Below, piece by piece: positions 33,795-45,574 of a stretch of DNA of 64,000 bases. The notes under the pieces are model-generated. The model searched no databases and was not told the DNA's origin. It saw only the letters and a list, made by a program, of their open reading frames with translations. A program made the translations under genes and the position numbers. How positions within the stretch are numbered: position 1 is the first letter of the stretch; each line of letters starts with the position of its first letter. The DNA comes from Phytophthora hibernalis (lineage: Eukaryota; Oomycota; Peronosporomycetes; Peronosporales; Peronosporaceae): NCBI GenBank assembly GCA_012656075.1, contig JAAKBF010000093.1, positions 62,001 to 126,000 of the forward strand. Direction: 5' to 3'.

Positions 33795-36700
33795 ATGGAG
33801 GACCATCGCATCACACAACCGACAGCAAATAGAGATGACGTGACGCCACCGGTTCGGCTTGTCGCCGTTGGCTGCAGCCTATGCTCGGACATTGGCACAG
33901 GGCATTCTGCAGTTCCTAAACGATGAAGAGAACCTGTTTCACATTTCAAGTGGCTACTGGTTGATGGTCATGATGACTCTCAGTTCACTCGTGGCTGTGT
34001 GTGCACTCAACTACGTCTTCTTCTCGGCCTCACGCATCGGCGCCAATATGCGGTCGTTGACCATGTCGCTCGTGTTCGACAAGGCGCTCAAGTTGTCCAG
34101 TGCTGCTCGACAAGACTATACGACCGGCGAGGTGCTCACGCTCATGAGCGTGGACACCGAGCGTGTCTTCTTGCTGATGATTCAGGGCCCATGGCTGTTC
34201 ATGGGACCGCTGTCCTTCATTATCTCCGTCGTGCTCATCGGTTTGCTCTTCGACTTTTATTCGGCTCTCGGTGCAGCGATCGTGCTGGTGGTGGTGATGG
34301 CCATCTCGACCCAGCAGGGACAACGCATTGCAGGTTTCCAGAAGAAGATGCTGAAGGTAATTGACGAGCGTGTGAAGGTCACGTCCGAGGCGCTGCAAGG
34401 CATTCGAGTCATGAAGTTCTACGCATGGGAGGAATCTCTCGCGCAGCGAGTGGAGAAGCTCCGCGTAAAGGAAGTGAGCCTGTTGCGGAAGTTCCACATG
34501 TACCAGGTCGTCAACACGGTCATGCTCTTCCTGACGCCAAGCTTTGTCTCGGGCGTGACATTGGGCATCTACGTGCTCATTCACCATACTATCAGCGTTG
34601 TCGAGGCTTTCACGCTGGTTGCCATGGTTAATATTTGTCGGACGGCTTTGAATCAGCTCCCGCAGGCTGTCGCTGGTATCTCAAAGGCGAAGATTTCGTA
34701 TGCTCGCCTGGACGCCTTCCTTACCTGCGATGAAGTGGCCACCCAACCACCTCTTTTAACGTCTGCAGCTGAAGAAGGACAAACAACACCATCGAGCAAG
34801 TCGCGTCTACTTGCTGGCCACAGCGAGACCCACGTTACATCAATTGGTCGAGGTTGTATCTCCATTCGCGACGCCAGCTTTGAATGGCCCGCTACTTCGC
34901 AAACTGATGTCGTTGTGGCGACGCCGGCCGTGGAGGAAACTCAAAGTGATGCCAGTCAGACTCCTGCCGCAGCAGTCAAAGCTGACCAAGACGTGTCAGG
35001 AGTTGGCTCCCCAACTAAATCGACCACAAGTGACAACCATGGTTTCAAACTCGAAGCAGTCAACTTGGAGGTGGAGCGTGGCGCACTTGTGATGATCGTA
35101 GGCAAGGTCGGTTCCGGCAAATCGAGCCTTCTCAGTGCAGTTCTTGGCAAGATGTCTCGCACATCGGGTATGCTTGAAATCGGAGGTCGCGTGGCCTATG
35201 TGAGCCAAGACACTTGGATTCGCAACGCTACTTTGCGCGACAACATCCTCTTTGAGCAAGAATACAACGCTGAGTTGTACGCGCGGGTGCTGGATGCCTC
35301 GCAATTAGCGATGGATCTGAAAGCACTGCCCAACGGAGACTCAACGGAAATCGGTGAGCGTGGAATTAATTTGAGTGGGGGCCAGAAAGCTCGTGTGGCG
35401 ATCGCACGCGCCATGTATCGTACTGGGACGGATGTGTTGATTTTGGACGATCCGCTCAGTGCTGTGGACCCACACGTGGCTCACGCAATTTTTGACAAGT
35501 GTATCGTTGGTTTAGCGAGTGAACAGACTCGATTGTTGGTAGTCAACAGCCATTATGACCTGTTGGCACAAGCAGATCAGGTTGTTGTCATGCAGGACGG
35601 TGTTATCGTTGGCTATGGTTCGTACGCGGACGTATTGGCCCAGTTCCCGCATCTTTCACTGGAAGGTACCGCTGTAAAGCAGTCTCCCGATCAGGATGGC
35701 GCAAATGATAGCGACGAGATTGATATGTTGCTGCCAGAAGCTGGGAAGGTGGGAAAAGACGAAATGTGTATCGAGGATATACACAGCGTCGACGAAGACC
35801 CTAAAGAAGTGAAAGACGAGGCCGCAAAAACCTCGGCTGGTCGTTTGATTCGCGCTGAAGATCGAGTGAAAGGCACTGTCGGATCGCACGTGTACAAGGC
35901 GTACTTCGATGAGACTGGAATCAATGGCTGGGTGGTGGTGCTTGTGATCAGTATTTTGTATGCCGTGGGCCAGGGTGCGCGAACCATAGTTGACTGGTGG
36001 CCAGGCCATTGGGCTCGCAACATGCATCGTTGGGATGTGGACCCAACGTACTCGGGAACAACCTTCGGGATGTGGTATCTTGGACTGATTGTGCTCTGCT
36101 CGATTCTGACGTTGATTCGTGGAGTCATGATGATTGAATCGTGCATGCGTTCATCTCAGCACATGCACGACGAGTTGTTCCGCCGCGTGCTGCGTGCACC
36201 GGTGACCAGATACTTTGACGTGACTCCTGTCGGGCAAATTCTGAATCGGTTCTCGAATGACTTGGACCAAATGGACACTACGCTCCCACTGGAGTACCAG
36301 CTTTTCTTCCAGAACATTTCCATGGCTCTCGGTTCGTTAGTGGTCTCAGCTTTCGCGTCTTACTGGATTGGCGTGTCGTACATTCCACTCTTGGTGATTT
36401 TTGTGCTGACGGGGCAGTACTTTAAGAAGACTTCGCGCGAGCTCAAACGACTGGAGGGTATCACCAGAACGCCCGTGTACAATCTTTTCAGTGAGACGTT
36501 GTCTGGTTTGCCCACGATTCGTGCTTTCCGCATGGAGAGCCAATTCTCAGCTCGAAACCGTGAAGTCGTGGATACGAATGCGAATATGTATTTGACGTAT
36601 TGGTCTGCGAGTCGGTGGCTAGCAACCCGACTGGATCTGTTGTCCGTAGTGATCATTTTTGTGGTTACCCTCTACCTTGTGGCTACGCGTGGAGAAATCG

Positions 36701-37655
36701 GATCGTTGACGTCTGGAATCTCGCTGACGTACGCGCTAATGCTCACTTCGGTAATTCAATGGGTTATGCGTTCCGTTGATCGTGTCGATAATGCGACGAC
36801 AAGTGTTGAGCGACTCTTGTTCTTCCGTGAAATTGAACGCGAGGACGATGGAGGTAAACACATTCCAGACTTGATCCCAGCAAACCAGCAGGATAACAAC
36901 CAACCTGCTCCTTCGTGGCCTTCGCATGGTGCAGTTCGGTTTGAGGGCTATGTCTCCGTTACCGACCCGAACTCCCGCAGGTACTCAAAGGTGTCGACAT
37001 GGACGTCGCTGCTGGAGAAAAGGTCGGTATCTGCGGACGCACTGGTGCAGGCAAGAGCTCACTCATGGTCGCGCTCTTCCGCATCTGCGACATCGACCGC
37101 GGCCGCGTGCTCATCGACGACGTCGACATCTCGAGCATCAACCTGCGCGAACTGCGTCGCAGCCTCGCCATCATCCCGCAGGACCCCGTGCTCTTCAGCG
37201 GACCGCTGCGAGAGAACCTGGACCCGTTCCACGAGTACTCGGACGAGCGCATCTGGGCCGTGCTGAAGCAGGTGCACATGGCGGACAAGCTGCGTCAATG
37301 GGGATCCGGTCTCGACTTTGAGGTGGCCGAGGGTGGAGACAACCTGTCTGTGGGTCAACGTCAACTCATCTGTATCGGTCGTGCACTGCTTAAGGATAGT
37401 AAAGTGGTGGTGCTGGACGAGGCCACGGCCAACGTGGACACAGCCACGGACGCACTCATCCAGACGACGATCCAGGAGACGTTCGAGGCCAAGACGGTGC
37501 TGATCATCGCGCACCGCATCAACACGATTCTGCATTGCGACAAGATCGCCGTCATGGACGCGGGTCGCGTGGCGGAGTTCGGTTCTCCGTCGCAGTTGTT
37601 GGCCCAACCGCAGTCGGTGTTTGGTGCACTGGCAAAGAACCCAACGTCAAAATGA
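33795..37655 (+). CDS. ABCC transporter B, 5'-deleted, one internal frame break
   Basis: From about 33870 it aligns with the paralogues (LAQGILQFLNDEENLFHIS) through TMD1, NBD1 (GKVGSGKSSLLSAVLGK, LSGGQKARVAIAR), linker, TMD2 and NBD2. A short start-like piece from ATG 33795 precedes it. About 130 residues present in paralogues (the conserved PNPLxxASL, MWPxC and FRRVYEP segment and the first helix) are missing, so an internal deletion near 33850 is inferred. A one-base break near 36945 (ggctatgtc, paralogues ttatgtc-like) shifts into NBD2, which is otherwise complete (GICGRTGAGKSSLMVALFR). It is probably a non-functional or truncated pump; otherwise an ABCC full transporter like its neighbours. 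It follows exportin-T by only about 40 bp. Confidence 0.85.
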
Positions 37656-37790
37656 ATCTGTTGATCTTTGCGTACGATTAATGGATTGATCAAGTCGTGT
37701 TTGAATTGGTGTTTTGAATTTGTTGTTGATATTTGGCAAGACATGGTTTGGCAAACTGAACGATGGTGTGTGGTAGTGGGTCGAAGCACG

Positions 37791-39389
37791 CTATAGATCG
37801 GTGCGCACTTTTGCATCGTCTGCAAGTCTGTCCCAGCTCCACGTACAGAGCATGCGTACTGCCATCGCGCTCACTGCCAATACATTGCCCGATGCCATAC
37901 CAAGCCATAGCCCTTTGACACCAAACCCGCACTGGAACGCTAGCAGCGCACCGAACGGAACTCCGAAGATGTAGTACGCCAGTCCATTGATGATCGCTGC
38001 AGACTTTTGTTTGCCTGCGCCACGAAAGATGCCTTGAATCACAGCGTTTAAGCCGTCGGGAATCTTCTGTGGTGACATGATTGCCATCACATTGGAGGCT
38101 AGATCTGCGCTCTCTCCTTTGTCCAGGAACAGAAGAGGAATATAGCCACTCAGACCAAAGATCAGCACCATGAAGAACAGAGTGATGATGAAAGTGATCG
38201 AAATCGCGACTGTGCGCGCCAACTTGGCTGTCTTCGGCAGATTGGCTCCAAGACAATTGCCAACACGAATATTGGCTGCCACCGAAAGCCCCGCAAACGT
38301 CGTGTAGACAAGCAAGTCTACGTTGACCAACACGGAATGGGCTGCCACGGTCACCACACTGTCAGGCAGCAAGCCAGCGAAGATGGTAAGCGCTTCAAAA
38401 GCCCACATTTCCATACCAAGCATCAGCATGCCAGGCACTCCCAGTCGCAAAAAGAGACCCACGTAGCGGGTAGCCGCGCTCAAATCCCAGGGTGACACCA
38501 CCATTGCTTCAAATGATGTGGTCTCCATAGGAAGTACGGAACAAGCAGCAGCGGAAGGAAAAAGTTGCCCACACTTCGGCCGATAGCGATCCCATTGAAG
38601 CCAATTGACGTGTGGTAGGCAAGTCCGTAGCCGGTTGCGACGTTGACGACGTTGCCTATTGCTGCGATGGCGACGAGCGGAGTCATAATGTATTGAGCTT
38701 GCAAAACCTTGCGCGTGAGCTCGTACAAGAACAGACATGGCACGCCCGGAAGCATCCAACGCGAAAAGTGTCCGGCCAAATGCGCAACCTCTGCATCTTG
38801 GCCCAGCCATTTCAGTATTGCCTCTGTGAACGAATTGATGAGAATCATCGGCACGAGAACAGTGGTGAGAACCACAATTCCAGTCTGAAAGTACACGCCG
38901 ATCTTCTCAAGGCGTTTGGCTCCGTAGGCTTGAGAGCAAAGCGTGTCCAACGCTGACGCAAGCCCCAACCCAACTGAAAGTGAGGTGATGTTGAGCAGCT
39001 ACATAACAACACTTGGGGTCAGGATATCTTCACTACCGAGGTAAAAGGATTAACGAGCATGCTCTTCGTACCATAATCGAGAAGGTTGCAGCGTCCACGT
39101 AGTGCTGATCGTATGGCGAATCCATATTACCAGCGAGGATGATAGACATGAATCCTGGAAGAAACTCGAGGAACGTGGTGATCATCTACAGCAAAGCAGC
39201 GAACAGTATGAAAAGTAAGACATTGTACAGCAGCTTTGTGTATTTCTACGCACCACGGGACCGACGAGCTGGAGCAGCGTCTTGACTTCCTCAGCGGTTT
39301 GTGGGACTTGTTCATCGGAGCGACGAACTTCCTGCCCACCTTCGGGCGAACAAGGCTAACGAAGGACTCGTTTCGGTCGCTTTTGCCAT
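37791..39389 (-). CDS. MATE-family multidrug/toxin efflux transporter
   Basis: A multidrug and toxic compound extrusion protein, a cation-coupled antiporter. Conserved blocks: PQTAEEVKTLLQLVGPV (exon 1), TFLEFLPGFMSIILAGNMDS (exon 2), SLSVGLGLASALDTLCSQAY, YVGLFLRLGVPGMLMLGMEM, VAANIRVGNCLGANL, and IFRGAGKQKSAAIINGLAYY. About ten hydrophobic helices are visible. Phase-preserving introns are 39186-39253 and 38999-39071. A one-base break near 38510 splits the middle (WRPHH against WDLSAATRY). The N-terminal start is uncertain: the ATG at 39389 needs a frame change to reach exon 1. Convergent with ABC transporter B, about 135 bp apart. Placement among ABCC pumps suggests a shared efflux role. 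Confidence 0.88.
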
Positions 39390-39764
39390 TGTGCGAGGAA
39401 GGCTGTAGACTCATGTGGCTGTTGCCTCGGTCAGCAAAAACAAAAGTGTCAGCGTGATTCACGCCGTTCTCGGTTATCGTTTTTCCGGTATCTCACACGT
39501 GAGCACGTGATCTGTTGAAACATTGCAGTTGCCGATGTGCGTGGAAATCTTGTCGTCCCACCGGAATGACCATCTGATGAGTTAGTTTTGTGTGATCGCA
39601 TCCGTCATACAAACCTCCAGCATTTTTGCACAGCTTTCGACAGGCGTGGTTGCGTTATCCCAAGAGATAACCAAACAATGAGTGGAGCGCACCATCCACT
39701 CATCATTGTTGAGTACCTGGTATCACCGAAAGTTTGATGTGTAAATTCGCAACTGCACCATACG
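39390..39764. other. Intergenic region between MATE and methyltransferase genes
   Basis: About 375 bp. Some N-terminal MATE coding sequence may extend to about 39460. Otherwise nothing is recognised. Confidence 0.4.
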
Positions 39765-40674
39765 TCAGTGAAATTGTTTTCTGTCTACAACAGCCATGAC
39801 GAAGAAACGTTTGAGGTTGAAGATCGTGTTCCCGTCGCTCTGTTTGGGGTACGCAGCCGCGATCATCGTGCGGTACGTTCGCTCAAACTCGGTGGCGTCT
39901 ACAGATGGTTCACCCAGTGCTTCCATGTACGGACGCAAAGCGATGGAGCCCGTGAAATCGGCCACGGGGTTCTCACCCTCGAGAACTTGTGCATAAATCG
40001 CCGCCCACATGTCCAACTTCACACCGCTATCGACGCTGTTGAACAACTCGTAGTAGAAGTTCGGGTCCTTTCACACGGACCCACCGCACTCCAGCCACGC
40101 GGTCCCTCAAACCCAACTGTTCGGCCACATCCTCCATCCGCTGGTGACTCGGCTGCGCTGCAGACGCGTATCCGGGATTTGGAAAGCCAAAACACCGCCC
40201 GGTTTCAGGAACGAGTACAGTCTTGGCAGAATCGCCTCGTGTCTTTCAGCGTTCACCCACTGCAGCGCCGCGTTGGAGAAAATGAGGTCCACGGGTCGCT
40301 CCGGCTCAAAACTCTCAAAGTCGGCCTGAACGTACGCGAACCGCTGGGTGTCGAGGGATTCGTTCTCCTTGTGCTCACGTTGGGCCACCTCCAGAATCGA
40401 CGCCGACGAGTCCACGAACGTCACGTGGGCCTTGGGCCACCGCTTTCTGTGGTCAAAAACTCAATAAGCAGTAACAATCTGAATTGATCATTGGTCGTAC
40501 ATGAAAGAGGGAGCCATGTTGCCGGTGCCAGCACCGAGGTCGATGATTTCCATCGAGTCATCGACACTGGGTAGAGGTGACACCCGCGCCAGCAATTCCA
40601 GGGACGCTGGTGCTGGAACTTGAGGTACTTTGCGGTTGCCAGTTTTGCGTGGCGCGGGCGACGTGTTGGGCCAT
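39765..40674 (-). pseudogene. Trans-aconitate-methyltransferase-like, copy 2, broken
   Basis: A paralogue of the gene at 22.7-23.6 kb, starting at ATG 40674 (MAQHVARATQNWQPQ). Intron 40447-40500 (gtacga...cacag) sits at the same place and in the same phase as in copy 1 and precedes KRWPKAHVTFVDSS. Conserved parts include LIFSNAALQWVNAERHE, YSFLKPGGVLAFQIPDTRLQ and AYPKQSDGNTIFNLKRFFV. The frame breaks about three times: near 40640 after NWQPQ, near 40150, and around 40065-40080. It could be a decaying duplicate or error-containing; the higher density of breaks than in copy 1 favours decay. Confidence 0.8.
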
Positions 40675-41049
40675 AGTCGAAGCGAGAAAGTTATCTGGAT
40701 GAATGGGAAAGTTGTGAACTATGCTGAGTCGACTCAATTGAAGGAACTGGTACATCTCAAGTGTAGGCTGATGTACAAACTTTGTGTTGCTAATCATGAT
40801 TAAATTATCATCATGATAGCCGGTTATTCAATCAGGAACGTTAGCCTGTGTAATTTACACAGGCTAATAGCAATAATGATCACCATCTATGACGTGATCG
40901 GTGTCCGTTGACTCCAAAAGTCTGTTCATCACGGATCATGGCTGATGAACACTGTTTAGGCGTGGATACCATTTGTACGTCAGTGGTTATCAGTCGTTTA
41001 ATGGCGTCAATCAATAAGTTCATTTTGCGATTTGATCGCCACCTTCACC
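40675..41049. other. A+T-rich intergenic region with palindrome
   Basis: The divergent region between methyltransferase copy 2 and ABC transporter C. It contains the 13-bp inverted repeat described separately and aatcatgatt/atcatgat palindromic bits near 40790-40815. No gene is seen. Confidence 0.6.
40841..40867. repeat. Perfect 13-bp inverted repeat with one central base
   Basis: ttagcctgtgtaa (40841-40853) and ttacacaggctaa (40855-40867) flank a single T. It could be an operator-like dimer site for the divergent genes or the terminus of a small element. Confidence 0.85.
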
Positions 41050-44000
41050 ATGCCCGACGTCATGTGGGCCGAGGTCGTCGACTACATTCCAGCACCACCC
41101 ACGCCTTCATCATCCACAGTCGACTCGGAAGATGAAGAGAACAAACCGTTCAGTCAACGTCCCAACCCACTCGAAAGTGCGTCACTGCCCTCCATCATCA
41201 TGGCTCATTGGATCCAACAGATGGTGTCGCTGGGTTCGAAGCGCGTGTTGGAGCTGAACGACATGTGGCCCATTGGCCCCAGTGACTCGTGCGACGCACT
41301 AGAGACTCGATTCCGTCGAGTGTACGACCCAAAACCTCAGATGCTCGATATCTCTCCAGTTGCCATGGCATTCGCCAAGACGTTCCAGAAAGAACTCGTC
41401 GTCGTGCTCTTCGGGTCTGTGCTGTACGTTCTAGCACTGGCCATGCAGTCCTACGTGGCTCAAGCGCTGCTCGAGTTCTTGAACGACCGAGAAAACATCT
41501 TTGGCATCGCCAACGGCTACTGGTTGGTGGTGCTAATGGCGGTCAGTTCCATCGTCGCTGTCTGCACTCTCAACTACGTCTTCTTCACGACCTCAAGAAT
41601 CGGAGCCAATGTTCGATCGCTGACGATGACACTCGTCTTCGACAAGGCCTTACGGTTGTCCAGTGCTGCACGACTAGAATACACTGCGGGTGAGGTGTTG
41701 ACGCTGATGAGTGTGGACGCAGAGCGGGTCTTCACGGCGGTACTTCAGAGTCCGTGGCATGTTATGGGCCCACTGGCGTTTGTCGTCTCGATTGTCATGA
41801 TTGGCATCCTTCTCGACGCGTATTCAGCACTAGCCGGTGTACTCGTGCTGATAGTGGTCATGTGGATAACTGTGAAACAGGGAGACCGCATCGCACATTT
41901 ACAACGCAGACTGTTGGAAGTCATTGAGAAGCGCGTCAAAGTCACGTCCGAGGCTCTCCAAGGCATTCGCGTGATGAAGTTTTACGCGTGGGAGGAACCA
42001 CTCGCTCAGCGGGTGGAGAAGCTTCGCGCTCGTGAAGTCGGCTTCCTGCGCAAGTTCCACTCGTTTCAGGTGATTAACACGGTGATGTTGTTCCTCACGC
42101 CGACGTTCCTGTCGGGTGTGACGCTCGGACTCTACGTGCTGCTTCACAGCACCATCGACATTATCGAGGCTTTCACGCTGATTGCCATGGTCAACATTTG
42201 CCGAACTGCTCTGTTCCAACTCCCTCAGGCCATCTCGAGCTTCTGCAAGGCCAGAATTTCGTTATCACGCATCGACGTCTTTCTCGCCAGCGACGTATTT
42301 GTCACCAACTACCAACTTCTCTCGGATTCAACAAACGAACTGTCAGCTAGCCCAAATATGCAGCCACTCCTTTCAAAAGACTACGTTGAGGACACCGGTT
42401 CTATCGGGCGAGGAAAAATCTCATTCCGAGATGCGAATTTCAGGTGGCCTGTGTCAGCTCAGGTCAATGACCTCGTAGTTGTCACGCCTGCAGTCATTGA
42501 GGACGAACATGGTGCAGCGCTGGAAACATCACACTCAGAATCCCAACCCATTAATTTCGAGTCCAAGATCGATTCCAAGACAGCTGCAGAGGATATCGTC
42601 AACGATGCAGACGAAAGTCGAGCCGGGTCTTTCAAACTTGAAGGTATCAACTTGGAAGTCGAAGTTGGAGCGCTCGTGATGATTGTTGGGCGAGTCGGAT
42701 CGGGCAAATCCAGCCTCGTGAACGCCATTCTCGGAGAAATGCCGCGCACGTCCGGTATTTTTGAAATTGGAGGTCGCGTGGCCTACGTGAGTCAAGACAC
42801 TTGGATTCGCAACGCTACTTTGCGCGACAACATCCTCTTTGAGCAAGAATACGATGCTGAGTTGTACATGCGGGTGCTCGATGCCTCTCAACTGACGATG
42901 GATCTGAATGCACTACCCAATGGAGACTCGACCGAAATCGGTGAGCGTGGAATCAATTTGAGTGGAGGCCAGAAGGCCCGGGTGGCAATCGCGCGTGCCA
43001 TGTATCGCACTGGGACGGATGTGTTGATTTTGGACGATCCGCTGAGTGCTGTGGATCCGCACGTGGCTCACGCAATTTTTGAGAAGTGCATTGTTGGCCT
43101 AGCGGGTGAGCAGACTCGGTTGTTGGTGTTGAACTGCCACTACGACTTATTGCCAAATGCAGACCTTGTGGTGGTTCTTGAAAACGGCATCATTGCTGTA
43201 CAAGGAAGTTACCAAGCTGTACTGGCACAATTCCCGAGCCTTGCACCAAATTTCGATGTTGACGATACGGACACCGTTGACGATACTAGCAGTAGGCTGG
43301 GTGATGATAACGCTGATGAGGTGAAGGCCGTACCAGTGAATACACATGAAATGCCTTGCGAGGAGGACGTCAAAAGCGTGGTTGAAGAAGAGGAATACAC
43401 AGGACAATTAATTCGCGAGGAAGATCGAGTAAGGGGGTCTGTTGGGGTCATGTGTACAAGACTTACTTCGACGAGTCCGGATTCAATGGAGTTCTTGTGG
43501 CACTTGTGCTGAGCTTGGCATACTGCGTGAGCCAAGCTGCGCGCACCATTGTGGACTGGTGGCCAGGACATTGGGCACGGAATATGGTGCGCTTCGACGT
43601 TGATCCGTCTTACTCGAGCACAAAGTTTGGCATGTGGTACTTGGGACTTATCGTGCTTTGCTCGATCCTGACGATGGTCCGGGCGCTCACGCTCACTGCA
43701 TCTTGCATGCGTACGTCGCAAAATCTGCACGATCAGTTATTCCGCCGAGTCCTGGCAGCTCCCGTCACGCGATATTTTGACGTGACTCCTGTCGGAAGAA
43801 TCCTCAACCGGTTCTCGAATGACTTGGATCAAATGGACGCTGTCCTGCCGGAGGAGTATCAGCTCTTGTTCCAGAACGTGTCGATGGCGGTAGGTACGCT
43901 GGTGGTGTCTGCTTTCGCTTCGTATTGGATTGCTGTATTGTACATTCCGCTCATCGTCATTTTCGAGTTCATGGGAGATCACTTCAAGAAGTCGTCGTGC

Positions 44001-45205
44001 GAGCTCAAACGACTAGAAGGCATCACACGAACACCAGTGTACAACCTGTTCAATGAGACGCTGTCGGGCCTCGCCACCATTCGAGCATTCAAGATGCAGC
44101 GAGTTTTCTCCGCTCGAAACCGTGAAGTGGTAGATCGGAACGGTACTGTCTACTTGAGCTACTGGGGTGCTGGGCGATGGCTCGCTTCACGCCTGGACTT
44201 GCTGTCCGTAGTTATCATCTTCGCGGTCACGACGTACCTTGTGTCTGCAAAGGAAACGTTGGCGCATTGACCTCTGGTATCTCGCTCACATACTCGCTCA
44301 TGTTGACCTCCGTCGTGCAGTGGGTTATGCGATCCGTTGATCGTACCGATAACGCTATGACTAGCGTAGAGCGTCTGCTTCATTTTCGCGAGATCGAGAC
44401 TGAAGACGACGGTGGCAAGACCATAACCCAGTTGCTTCAAAGTTATGATGCAAAGTCGACTTCATGGCCGTCACGAGGCACCATTCGGTTCGACCAACTC
44501 TGTCTCCGTTACCGACCCGAACTCCCGCTGGTACTCAAAGGTGTCGACATGGACGTCGCCGCCGGAGAAAAGGTCGGTATCTGCGGACGCACTGGTGCAG
44601 GCAAGAGCTCACTCATGGTCGCGCTCTTCCGCATCTGCGACTTCGACAGCGGCCGCGTGCTCATCGACGACGTCGACATCTCGAGCATCAACCTGCGCGA
44701 ACTGCGTCGCAGCCTCGCCATCATCCCGCAGGACCCCGTGCTCTTCAGCGGACCGCTGCGAGAGAACCTGGACCCGTTCCACGAGTACTCGGACGAGCGC
44801 ATCTGGGCCGTGCTGAAGCAGGGGCACATGGCGGACAAGCTGCGTCAATGGGGATCCGGTCTCGACTTTGAGGTGGCCGAGGGTGGAGACAACCTGTCTG
44901 TGGGTCAACGTCAACTCATCTGTATCGGTCGTGCACTGCTCAAAGATAGTAAAGTGGTGGTGCTGGACGAGGCCACGGCCAACGTGGACACAGCCACGGA
45001 CGCACTCATCCAGACGACGATCCAGGAAACGTTCGAGGCCAAGACGGTGCTGATCATCGCGCACCGCATCAACACGATTCTGCATTGCGACAAGATCGCT
45101 GTCATGGACGCGGGTCGCGTGGCCGAGTTCGGTTCTCCATCGGAGTTGTTGGCTCAACCGCAGTCGGTGTTTGCTGCATTGGCGAAGCGTGGTGGTAGAG
45201 CTTAG
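41050..45205 (+). CDS. ABCC transporter C, two frame breaks
   Basis: A full-length ABCC layout of about 1385 residues. ATG 41050 begins MPDVMWAEVVDYIPAPPTPS, then PNPLESASLPSIIMAHWIQQ. NBD1 has VGRVGSGKSSLVNAILGEMP and LSGGQKARVAIAR; NBD2 has GRTGAGKSSLMVALFR, LSVGQRQLICIGR and the catalytic LDEATANVD. The linker between NBD1 and TMD2 is acidic. Breaks are near 43447 (ttggggtcatg, before VYKTYFDESGF) and near 44255 (gcaaaggaaac), each one base in a short homopolymer. The rest keeps coding potential and conserved motifs, so the gene may be intact in reality. It heads three same-strand transporters C-D-E. Confidence 0.88.
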
Positions 45206-45506
45206 TGAAAATGGTTATCATTGTACATGTTGAAGTTGTCGTTGGTTTGCGTGGATATAGTTTGGCGTGTCATGTATGACAAGTCGAAGGCGCTGAATGA
45301 AGCAGTGGCCGCGTCACTCCCGCTATCGTTGCTTTAGTCTGATAGTGTGTGAATGACGTCGTCGCCAGAACGAATTGGTACGCCACCTAATCAACACGCA
45401 TGAAGTACAGCGTCTCGAGGTCATAAACGACGCAAACCACCGACTTGGTTCCGAACTATCCTCCATGAACACCCTTGCACCAAACCTTCGATCTCTCTCG
45501 AATAGA
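45206..45506. other. Intergenic region between ABC transporters C and D
   Basis: About 300 bp, moderately A+T-rich. Nothing coding is recognised; a candidate initiator follows. Confidence 0.5.
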
Positions 45507-45520
45507 TCATTCTCAAATTT
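45507..45520 (+). promoter_or_regulatory. Candidate oomycete initiator for ABC transporter D
   Basis: tcattctcaaattt closely resembles the oomycete initiator core TCATTYYNCAWTTT (the C at position 9 is the mismatch) and lies 54 bp before ATG 45575, a normal distance for short oomycete 5' leaders. Confidence 0.45.
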
Positions 45521-45574
45521 CCTGGGAACACCACACTTTTTCATCGACTCATCTTTACTGTCAATTCGTTGCCA

